Under the pieces are notes generated by a model that saw only the letters and a program-made list of their open reading frames with translations, ran no database searches and was not told where the DNA came from. 64,000 nt of DNA from Actinostola sp. cb2023 (taxonomy: Eukaryota; Cnidaria; Anthozoa; Actiniaria; Actinostolidae). Below, in pieces: positions 55,592-64,000 of this stretch. The stretch is taken from NCBI GenBank assembly GCA_033675265.1, contig JAUJYZ010000276.1, positions 62,001 through 126,000 of the forward strand, in the 5' to 3' direction. Every line of letters begins with the position of its first letter. The stretch's first letter is position 1. Both the position numbers and the translations under genes were made by a program.

Positions 55592-58251
55592 AAATAGTTA
55601 CCAAACCGAGGCTGGCACATTTGCTTCTGGTTTTGTTGTTACCATGGATACGTGTAATGGCGCAAACATGTGGCATGAGGTTCGCCCAAAGTTATTACGA
55701 AATCCAAGGTCATGTGAGGAAAACCGTCACCGTCGCAACCAAAGGCCTTTGTATTGCTCAATGCAGACTACACCAACATTGCCACAGCATGAACTTCTAC
55801 CAAAGCAAAAGGGTTTGTGAGCTGAACAACGCTAATCACTTGTCCAACCCTGAAAGTCTTGTCCCCTCAGCCGATGGTGAATACATAAACTATCATGAAC
55901 GCCCTGCAGCCAATTGCAGCAACAAGCTATGCAGTGAACCGCTGCAATGTGTGATTGACAAGGATGGACATAACTACAAGTGCGTGCCATGTGAAGGTAA
56001 GGTTTTTCGTTAATTAAACAATGAGAAAAGCAGACGACTTCACTCTCCTAGAAGCATAGATTCCAAGTTTTATCGTTTTAAAATGACGTGATGGATGGTG
56101 ACGTATAAGCTTGAACCACAATCAACTAAGAAAGTTAGATCAATACTGCTAACAACTACATAGTGAAACTATCTGACACACTACCATCAATTAACAATGT
56201 AACAGCTTCAATTATCAGCCGAACAGCATCTACTCCCCATTGAACTGATTTCGGCCAAAATGCCCAAAGTTCAGGAAAGATTTCATACCAAAAGTTTTCA
56301 AATAATTATCCATCCATCCATCCATCCATCCAAAGCTTTAAAGTAGAAATGAAATTATTTTATTTCCATGCCAGTTCAGGTCACATTGTCCTATTTTTTC
56401 CACGTAAATCTAAGAAAGACTATGTTGTTGCCGAGAAGCCTTTCGTCAAGACCTTGACAGCCTTCACAGTCAGCATGTGGGTCCAAATGGCGAACGACTC
56501 CAAGACAAAAAAGTCTACAAACGCACTCTTCAGCTATGCCATCAATGATGATATTGAAAACGAGATATTGATTGAAATGGATGTGAATATTGTCTGGCTT
56601 TCGATACGATACACAATTAAACAGTAGGTATTTGAACGCAAAGAAACTGACAATAAACACTTAATGACTGGTGCCTTAACTTGTTTCCCTCGGGACCAGT
56701 CATTAAGTGTTTTGTTATATCCCCATAGTCAAGCACTGAAAAAATTGTTGTTAAAGTGCTTATAAAGCTTATTTTTTTATTTTGAAAATCGATTACATAT
56801 GAAGTGAATAGTGGGATGGTTCAGTATTTTGTGATTTGAGCTTCGCATTGGCGAGTTATAAAGGTTTGAAATCGTGATATGCTAATTCGGTGACGTCAAA
56901 GGAGGCATTTGCTGTAACTTATTTATATTTTTTCAAGTAGCATTCTTTTCTGAAATAGAAAAAAAGTTTAACATCATTTATATAAGTTGTAGAAAACTTT
57001 TTTCCAGATTAAAAAATGTCAATGATTTGCAAAGGGGCGCTTTTGAATAATAAATGATGCCTCCTTTGACGTCACCGAATTAGCATATCACGATTTCAAA
57101 CCTTTATAACTCGCAAATGCGAAGCTCAAATCACAAAATACTGAAATATCCCACTATTCACTTCATATGTAATCGATTTTCAAAATAAAAAAATAAGCTT
57201 TTAATAACGGCGCCATACGCATCAGTTTCCATGGACTTTGACCTGATCACGTGCGTTTATTCCGCTCTCACGCTTCGATCACGTGAATTTAATCGGCCCG
57301 CGCGGTGAGTTATTAGGGACCTTTTAGCATCGAGGACGGAATGGACGACGACGACGTCAGAGAAACAATAGCGTTAATTACAACATTCAATAACTTCTTG
57401 TTGGAATGTTTGAAATAAGCTCGATTTGGTCTTAACTTCAGGCGTTGAGTGCTAAACTACAACGTGAAATGCCTATGTTTGACGACGCAAAGAGAACGAG
57501 AACGTCGTTATTTAATTTGTCCAGATAGTTGTCTTCAGTCAACCGGACCACGAAAAGACGATGTCATTCATGAAAGGGGGCACAAATTTAGTGAAAACGT
57601 GGAAAATGAAACAATAGTTATGAAAATAAAATAAAATAAATGGCCGCTGCTAATTAGCATAATAGTGGAGAATTTATGTCTTAAGTAGTAAAAAGGTTCA
57701 AAATGATAGCAAATGCTCCAAGAAAGTTAGTCTATGAGTTTGAAGGTTAAATATTAAATTCCTGCGAAGTTATGAGGACTTCATAGTGTGAAAAAAGAAC
57801 CTATTCTTTGAGAGGTTATGGTTTAGTTTCTAATCATATTTTGTAATCACTTCACTTCAACAGACTTGATATTTCTGGAAATTTCCTCGATGCAAAATGG
57901 CATCATGTTTGTTTAACTTGGGATAACAGTTTGGGAAAGTACTATTTCTATATCGATGGAGTCAAGAAAATTGAAGGCGTCTGGGAAAAAGGTTACCAGA
58001 TCAGAGCACCAGGTGCAATAGTTCTGGGACAAGACCAGGATGATTATATCGGTGGTTTCCAGGAGCATGAGAGCTTGACAGGCAATCTCACCAACGTTAA
58101 CATGTGGGACAAAGCTCTAGATGCTTCTCGAGTTGCAGAGCTTGCGAAACGATGCCCTACGGGGGAGGGGAACCTGGTAAAGTGGTCAGATCTTTATGAG
58201 AAGCGAAGGGTTGGAGCTGTTCAGTTGATTTGCCTACCCTCTTGCATGTAA
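55592..58251 (+). CDS. Secreted PAN-pentraxin protein, three exons (start exon missing)
   Basis: Exons 55592-55996, 56380-56623 and 57864-58251 (stop) join in phases 1 and 2, giving 344 codons after a two-base entry. The first exon follows an acceptor (TAAATTTCAG) and has no in-frame ATG before the hydrophobic LAHLLLVLLLPWIRV signal segment, so the ATG lies in an upstream exon not found. A PAN/Apple domain follows (TKGLCIAQCRLHQHCHSMNF, VCELNNANH), then a Cys-pair linker (CNKLCSEPLQC-like, KCVPCEG). The pentraxin domain starts HIVLFFPRKSKKDYVV; TAFTVSMWVQ and WHHVCLTW are its core strands. The HxCx[ST]W signature is present, but the usual partner cysteine in FTVCxW is serine here, so the canonical disulfide is lost. 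C-terminal LTGNLTNVNMWDKAL and ending LICLPSCM. ATTAAA follows at 58265-58270. Confidence 0.9.
56767..57200. mobile_element. GAAGTGAATAGTGGGATG MITE, copy 2 (intron of the pentraxin gene)
   Basis: Well-preserved arms from AAGCTTATTTTTTTATTTTG through GATTACATATGAAGTGAATA to GATATGCTAATTCGGTGACG, mirrored on the right. It lies in the intron between pentraxin exons. Confidence 0.88.
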
Positions 58252-58320
58252 AGATCAGCTTAGTATTAAAGTAAGCAAATAAGTATAGGTAAGCAGACAA
58301 TTGTAAAATTAGGATTACAC

Positions 58321-58512
58321 CTTAGTGTATCAAGTAAAGACATCATGTGTGAAGGTAACTATTAAAGTCTTACTATCCAACTGACTGGTTGATTGAAATA
58401 GAAGAACGATAAATATGAATTAATAAGGACTATAGCTTAGTGTATCAAGTAAAGACGTCATGTATAAAGGTAACTATTAAAGTCTTACTATCCAACTGAC
58501 TGGTTGACTGGT
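58321..58512 (+). repeat. Tandem duplication behind the pentraxin gene
   Basis: 58322-58392 and 58438-58512 share TTAGTGTATCAAGTAAAGAC and CTATCCAACTGACTGGTTGA. It probably lies in or just after the 3' untranslated region. Confidence 0.8.
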
Positions 58513-58753
58513 TGATATAGCTTAAGCACGAATGAGTAAAAAGCTTTATTACTCGGGCTACCTATGGGTATCGCGAGTCTACGGTTTGCCTTTCGTGTCG
58601 TCTATTTTGGGTGTCTTTGGGTGTCACCGAGCTGTGCAATATTAAACAACAGTCACTGAAGTAATTTGTGCTTTTTGTTTTTGACCGGTAAAAGTGAAAT
58701 TAGAGTGTTAATCCAAAGTGAAAACTAGAATGGAAAACATGGGCTAGATCTGA

Positions 58754-59054
58754 TCATTGCTAATGATCTATTATTGCTAATGATCTATTATTGCTAATGA
58801 TCTATTATTGCTAATGATCTATTATTGCTAATGATCTATTATTGCTAATGATCTATTATTGCTAATGATCTATTATTGCTAATGATCTATTATTGCTAAT
58901 GATCTATTATTGCTAATGATCTATTATTGCTAATGATCTATTATTGCTAATGATCTATTATTGCTAATGATCTATTATTGCTAATGATCTATTATTGCTA
59001 ATGATCTATTATTGCTAATGATCTATTATTGCTAATGATCTATTATTGCTAATG
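58754..59054 (+). repeat. 17-bp tandem array, about 17 copies, nearly perfect
   Basis: Unit TATTGCTAATGATCTAT. Almost no sequence variation between copies, suggesting recent expansion. Confidence 0.95.
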
Positions 59055-59249
59055 TTGTCCCCCTGAAATACTTCAAATTTGAAAAACAAAGCAGGGAAAT
59101 GACTTTGTGCATCACTTTAAGTAAAATTAGAGTGTTAATCCAAAGCGAAAATTGAATTTCAAACTGTCAAAAAGGGCTCGTTTTTGGGCGCTTTTGAAGG
59201 ATACTTCGCGATGTTGAAATACATTTCGCCTTACAAAGTTAAACATGAT

Positions 59250-59478
59250 GGTCCGTTCACACCTAAAACATGTTTTAAAGTGGTTTAACTAAACAGGTTT
59301 AGAAAATTATCTACAAACGCCACGCAACATTTGGCACAAAACTGCTGGTAAACTGTCCTTTGTGTTGCATAGTATAAATACCAGATAGTTTGATTCTTGT
59401 GAAATTAGATGCTCTCAGATTATAGAAGCTAGAAAAACCCAGTTTAACTACATAAGTTTTGGTGTGAATGGGGCATTA
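59250..59478. mobile_element. GGTCCGTTCACACC MITE
   Basis: TCCGTTCACACCTAAAACAT left; AGTTTTGGTGTGAATGGGGC right, with CAGGTTTA/TAAACTGG-like inner pairs. Imperfect. Confidence 0.5.
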
Positions 59479-59490
59479 GGTCTAAATGCA

Positions 59491-59646
59491 GACTAATACC
59501 CAGTCGCTTCTCTTACTCGCGATGTGGGCGCGCGGTGTGTAGTGGGATGCGCGCCTTTGCGCCCTCCTTCCCAAGCGTTTCCGGCTGCGCGCTTTCATTG
59601 ATTACTTCCCCAGTAGAGTACGGTAAGTAACGACTGGGTAAGAGTC
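59491..59646. mobile_element. GACTAATACCCAGTCG MITE, 156 bp
   Basis: GACTAATACCCAGTCGCTTC left and GTAACGACTGGGTAAGAGTC right; GC-rich centre (GATGTGGGCGCGCGGTG) unlike surrounding DNA. Confidence 0.6.
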
Positions 59647-60030
59647 TATTCTAAATGTGCAAATCAAGCACCCTGACGACCGAAAAGACTCAAATCTTAC
59701 TGAATTTAAAATTCTAGATCAGTCTTTTTTCAAAAGTTCGGTTTTCTAAACTGACACTGACTCGGGTTTGAAATATTACTGGTAATTGACTTTGAAAGCA
59801 GTGGACTAGTAAGAGCTGAAACCGGCCATAAAATCCCTCAACATCTTATCGACCTTACGAATTATCAACATCTGAAAAATATTCACATTCTTATACCTGT
59901 TTGCAATAATTATTGACTCAAAAGAAATCTGAGAGAAAAAGAAACGCAAACGAAAGAAAGAAGAAAAAACAGAGAAAAAAGAGGAAAGAAAAGGAAATTT
60001 ACCTTTTAGACATCCACACTATACGCGTTG

Positions 60031-60240
60031 CTAGAGTCGTTTTCGTATGAGTGGGAACGTTACCGCACCTTGTTGGAGGAAGGTTATGCTGTCTTGTGAG
60101 AAAAAAGCATTTGAACGAAGTATGTCTAATACGCTCGTCTTGTTCAATGTTCGAAATCACCGAAGGCTTTACAACTGTGTTGTGTATGAAGAACTAAACA
60201 TGTTTTTCTCACAAGGCAGCATAACCTTCCTCCAACAAGA
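60031..60240. mobile_element. Composite of a TAGAGTCGTTTTCG end and a 36-bp inverted pair
   Basis: TAGAGTCGTTTTCGTATGAG at 60031 matches the 28507 element end. Inside, TTGTTGGAGGAAGGTTATGC (60070) is mirrored by GCATAACCTTCCTCCAACAA (to 60238). The right TAGAGTCG end is absent. Confidence 0.6.
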
Positions 60241-60430
60241 TTTGTGAAGAAAGAGGTCGACACCTCGTCGGCATGCCTATTATATGACTCGATCGGCAGT
60301 TTTACGTATATATCTGAGCCTTCGATGTATCTCAGCGGCTGGTTCAGGGCGCATGCGCTGTAGAACCGAGTTGCAGATTTGAGGTCGTACAGGTCGTACA
60401 ACGACTACGACGACGACGGCCTGCATTTTC

Positions 60431-60465
60431 AGACTCGGGCCTTCCACAGGAAGGAAGCCCGAGTA
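60431..60465. repeat. ACTCGGGC hairpin
   Basis: ACTCGGGCCTTCC, CACAGGAA, GGAAGCCCGAGTAA. Like hairpins at 15443 and 19796, and half-sites at 58555. Confidence 0.5.
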
Positions 60466-60726
60466 ATAAATGAAGCTGAGTTCTGAGACGAAGACAACCA
60501 GCTAACAGATACAGCTAAACAACTAGATAACAGACAGAACTTCGGTACACGGCAACGCACACGAACATGTGACAATCTCGTCCCCAGAGCCCACGTTCCT
60601 CTTGGTCAGCTGATGTGACCGGCGCGTAATGACGTCATGCTGGCTTAGTGGCCAGGCTTACTGTGTTATCGAGCAACGCCTGGTCGAAAGTATTCAATTC
60701 AAAATGCGTGTATTCAGAATTAGCAC

Positions 60727-60864
60727 ATCCGGAGGGATGTCATGCTCGAGAATCCGGCCAGCGGTGCTCTTAATTCGGCGCGGGCGCGGGCGGGGCGAGC
60801 GGGGCGATGTTTCATCCGAGCCCGCGCCGAAGAGCAGCGCTGGACTCTCGAGCATGGAGGGATG
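60727..60864. mobile_element. GC-rich palindromic MITE
   Basis: GAGGGATGTCATGCTCGAGA and AATTCGGCGCGGGCGCG on the left; GAGCCCGCGCCGAAGAGCAG and CTCTCGAGCATGGAGGGATG on the right. Confidence 0.65.
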
Positions 60865-60954
60865 TTTTCTACAGTTCAACTGATCAATATACACATTGCT
60901 GCGGGCGCGTCCCGCAGGACGTACACAGGGATCCCAACATTATACATTTCTATG

Positions 60955-61089
60955 CACAGGGAACCCAATATAATACGTATCGCGATCGCGCTCTACCACA
61001 GGAAACCCATCAAAAAAAGACGCGCGCATGCAAATATTTTTTTTAAATAATTATAAATAGCCTCAGAAACAATGGTTGGGCTGCCTGTG
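60955..61089 (+). mobile_element. CACAGG-family short element, copy C
   Basis: CACAGGGAACCCAATATAAT, CTACCACAGGAAACCCATCA, GACGCGCGCATGCAAAT, end GGTTGGGCTGCCTGTG. A partial head of a second copy (CACAGGGATCCCAACATTAT) precedes it at 60923. Confidence 0.8.
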
Positions 61090-62434
61090 ATTAGACTGCA
61101 TGCGAGTAGTTTTTTTACAACTAAATCCAAAAGGAAGTTTTTGTTTCAAATGTAGAACGGTTAGCGTAAAGACTTTTTAATCATGTGATTCATCACGAAT
61201 CACGAGAGTAGATATATTTCTTTTACTCGGCAATTCGACGGCGTGTATGTACTAGTTTTTGCATTTAGCAGATTAATATAAATATGCATTTAATATATTT
61301 TTCTGGTCAAATGATGCTCAAATAATGTTTTAATTGCTAATTCAAAATGCAGAATAAGTTTTGTTTGCAGAATTAAATGGCACAGAACATTTGATTTCAC
61401 AATTCACAACGAAGTGTGAAGCTTTTTGATTTTGATCCCGAAAACGCGCCATAGCTGTTGTACGGCACCAACACCATGGCCTTTGTAGAAGTTTTAGATC
61501 TCCTACATAGCAGCAACTACAGAATTAAAGACTGGACCTATAACCGACATTCAATGATATATGAAAGAATGAATGAATGAATGAAGGATGGATGGATGGA
61601 AGCAAAAAAGAAAAGAAAGAAAAAGATAGGAAAACAAAAAAACAAAAAAACAAAAAAACAAAGCGAAAGCGAAAACGAAAAGAAAACGAAGAAAAGAAAA
61701 GAAAAAAATAAGAAAAGAAAAAAGAAAGAAAAAGGAAAGAAAAAAACAAAACGAAAACGAAAAGAAAGCGAAAAGAAAGGAAGGAAAATAATCGCGCCCT
61801 AACAAATACGGTAACTAAACATCTTGGGTGTAACTTCATCTTCATACAAAAGGTCAATCGGTCTTCTAGTTTGACAAAGTATTTACCACTCGACATCTAA
61901 CAAATTGAGTTCCTGAAGTGTTTGTCGAAACCATATCCTCAATGTTTGGAACATTCCTTCCATACCATGCCCTTCTTCGTTCAAAATCACGTTGCAAATC
62001 TCTAGAGCAATGTTGCCCTCTCAAGAACACCTCATTGAAGCTTTCAGTTCGCTATATTTCTGTAGTGAGGGGCTGTTGTCTTGTTGGGGTACCAATTTGA
62101 CCCTGGATTATGTGTGCTTCAGTTTTTAGGCAACGCCAAGCATACCATATTTAGAAACTCGTCATAATTCCCGAGATGCCAGTTTGTGACCTTATCGCTT
62201 GGTGCTGCGATAGAGCAATCTATTAAATAGCCTGCAAACTTTCTTTTATAGCAATATTTGGAGCTGCGGTGGCGTAACGACAAAACAGACAGGCCGTGCT
62301 TGTCATTCTACGTCATTCGAAACCGCTGTTATCCCAGCTGGTATTTAAGCCACATAACGTCGAGAGTGCGTGCTTACTACTTGGGTGAGGATTGCAAGCA
62401 ACTGCTTATTTCTGCAGCACAAACCGAATCAAGC
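61090..62434. other. Upstream region of the calponin-like exon, no other gene
   Basis: Contains GAATGAATGAATG and GGATGGATGG short repeats at 61566-61602 and a purine tract (GAAAA/AAAGAAA units) to about 61790. The purine tract creates lysine- and phenylalanine-rich frames, not genes. A promoter for the 62435 gene is expected just upstream, but no clear TATA box is seen. Confidence 0.35.
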
Positions 62435-62518
62435 ATGTCACAGGAAAACCATCCCATCAAGCGCAAGGGATCCAACCGCCACAAGGCGTACGGAATGACG
62501 GCGGAATTGAATCGGAAG
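62435..62518 (+). CDS. First coding exon of a calponin/transgelin-like gene
   Basis: An ATG at 62435 begins a basic N-terminus MSQENHPIKRKGSNRHK, then AYGMTAELNRK, ending at a donor GTAACT after 62518 (28 codons, phase 0). The AYGMTAELNRK stretch resembles the short motif just before the calponin-homology domain in transgelin and calponin (GPSYGMSREV, AYGLSAEVKNK type). Such proteins bind actin. The calponin-homology domain would lie in exons beyond the right edge; none is seen from 62519 to 64000. The basic N-terminal extension is longer than usual. Confidence 0.6.
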
Positions 62519-63322
62519 GTAACTTTTGAGGGCGTAGTAAGAAATCACTTTAAGAGTTAAGAAATTTGGTGTCCAACGTGTGTTCTTTGATTGGCATTGG
62601 AGATCATCCCATATTCATATAATTGCGTTGTTGATTGAATACGCTAATTATCTGATACTGTTTCGTGCATGTATACACCGCCGTCCGCACGACATCCACG
62701 GTTGTGTTCATGAGGCGAAAACACCGTGCGACAAATGTCTTCTCCTGACCTACTGCTGCTAGCTAACAGGTCTTTGAATACTCGAGTTTAAATTCAGATG
62801 AATTCTTAGTTCAATATACAAATATACAACTATTTAGAACGTGCTGAATTAGAACTAAATAACGGGAAGCATTTTGAGAATCTATATAGCTTATACAGGC
62901 TATGTACATGATATACAAGTAGTATACAACTGTAAACAACGTTCTGAACTAATTATCCTATATAAAGACTAGAATCCATAGAATCAATAGAATGAACTTT
63001 GATTTATAGTTTAAATTTTGAGGACAGACACGCCAATCCGTTTTTTATTTATTTTAATTTTTTTTATTCATTCGTAACGTCCTATCCAATCTATGACTCC
63101 TAATTTAGAAGCAACGTTTCATAGGAGCTTAGCATGCCTTTGCACCATAGTAGACCATTATGCTTTGTGCGCTTCGTGTCCGCCATTTAATTCCAGATTT
63201 CGATTCTTCTTCACAATCCGTTTGAATCTGACGAAATGATAAGCGATTTTTCCAAAACTTTAATAATTAAAGTCCCAGGTTATTGTAATTTGTGAAGTGG
63301 CCCTTCGCGTTAGTGAGATATA
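62519..63322. other. Probable intron of the calponin-like gene
   Basis: No further exon recognised; AT-rich sequence only. Confidence 0.35.
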
Positions 63323-63555
63323 TAGTAATGTAAGTACAGACAGTGAGGGTAGTCACTGCCAGGGTGACACTTAATAGTGCTGGAGTACTAACAAACCTGT
63401 GGCTCTCGTTGGTGAAATAGTAATGTAAGTACAGACACCGAGGGTGGTCACTGCCAGGGTGACACTTAATAGTGCTGGAGTACTAACAAACCTGTGGCTC
63501 TCGTTGGTGAAATAGTAATGTAAGTACAGACACTGAGGGTGGTCACTGCCAGGGG
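63323..63555 (+). repeat. 95-bp tandem repeat, 2.4 copies
   Basis: Copies begin AGTAATGTAAGTACAGACA at 63323, 63419 and 63514, with GGGTGACACTTAATAGTGCT inside. The third is cut short. Confidence 0.9.
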
Positions 63556-64000
63556 TTTCAGTTACGTCCTCAGTGCGTCCCTCTAATTCAGGTGTAGTGT
63601 GGAGAGACGGAACCGCCATTATTATTATTATTATAAGGGCATTTAAAGCACCCGTAATAGACCACTGTTGATTTATCTATCTATCGTTATAAATCTAGTC
63701 CCACATATAGTTAAGGCTGTTCTAGATAAATACGAACTGTGCAGCAGTAGGCGTCTTATACTCTAAGGTCAATCTAAGCCATTTAAAGGGCCAAGACGAA
63801 TACAAACGGATACAGTTACCAGATGACCACCATATCAACTACTTGATTCTTGACTTTATAAGGCATTTTAAAACTATTACAAGTAGCTAGAACCCAGCGG
63901 CTTATCTTTGTATACCGACTTGTCATTTTGAGAACATTTTATGAGGTTATAATTAACTGGGTTTCCTTGGGGGTAATCATAATGCCATCTCATTCACGAC
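63556..64000. other. No gene recognised at the right edge
   Basis: An ATT run at 63619-63632; nothing else supported. Confidence 0.3.

Noticed and set aside
61525..61896. 123-codon minus frame rich in F, S and L
   Set aside because: Mostly the complement of a purine tract; no family signature.

Overview
The window is animal genomic DNA, most likely from an anthozoan cnidarian (stony coral or sea anemone). The grounds are AT-rich, intron-rich sequence with GT-AG splice sites, animal gene families (a ribosomal S6 kinase, FAM76, an LGR/relaxin-like GPCR, a calponin/transgelin-like start) and secreted PAN/EGF/TLDc and PAN/pentraxin proteins of a kind common in cnidarians. The species cannot be told from sequence alone. 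Most long open frames here are stop-free satellite DNA. The real genes are split into short exons, which I assembled by hand from splice sites and reading phase.

Gene layout, left to right. (1) The 5' end of an RSK-type kinase, minus strand, four exons between 957 and 204, running off the left edge. (2) Two weak single-exon candidates at 8138-8219 (minus) and 9786-9915 (plus). (3) A dead LGR/relaxin-like GPCR at 19999-21480 (plus), frameshifted and split by a 579-bp inverted-repeat transposon with a 9-bp target duplication. (4) A FAM76 gene at 35268-24724 (minus), eleven phase-consistent coding exons; only the short first exon is missing. (5) A six-exon gene at 50485-39089 (minus) for a 432-residue secreted protein: signal peptide, PAN, EGF, two calcium-binding EGFs, TLDc. 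(6) A divergent gene at 55592-58251 (plus) for a secreted PAN-pentraxin protein, three exons found and the start exon missing. (7) The first coding exon of a calponin/transgelin-like gene at 62435-62518 (plus), running off the right edge.

Between and inside the genes the DNA is very rich in short inverted-repeat transposons (MITEs), tRNA-derived SINEs and tandem arrays. Several elements are nested. The TLDc gene introns hold a stack of at least three layers at 41.7-43.9 kb, a CACTA-like element inside another element at 45.1-46.75 kb, and a tandemly joined element pair with its own TATA-like box at 47.1-49.3 kb. Two copies of one family show clean 7-bp target duplications. The 5-kb gap between the two divergent PAN genes is mostly satellite (120-bp, ATTCT and 29-bp units).

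The genes do not form a pathway. The clearest functional pairing is the head-to-head TLDc and pentraxin genes, both secreted, both starting with a PAN/Apple domain.
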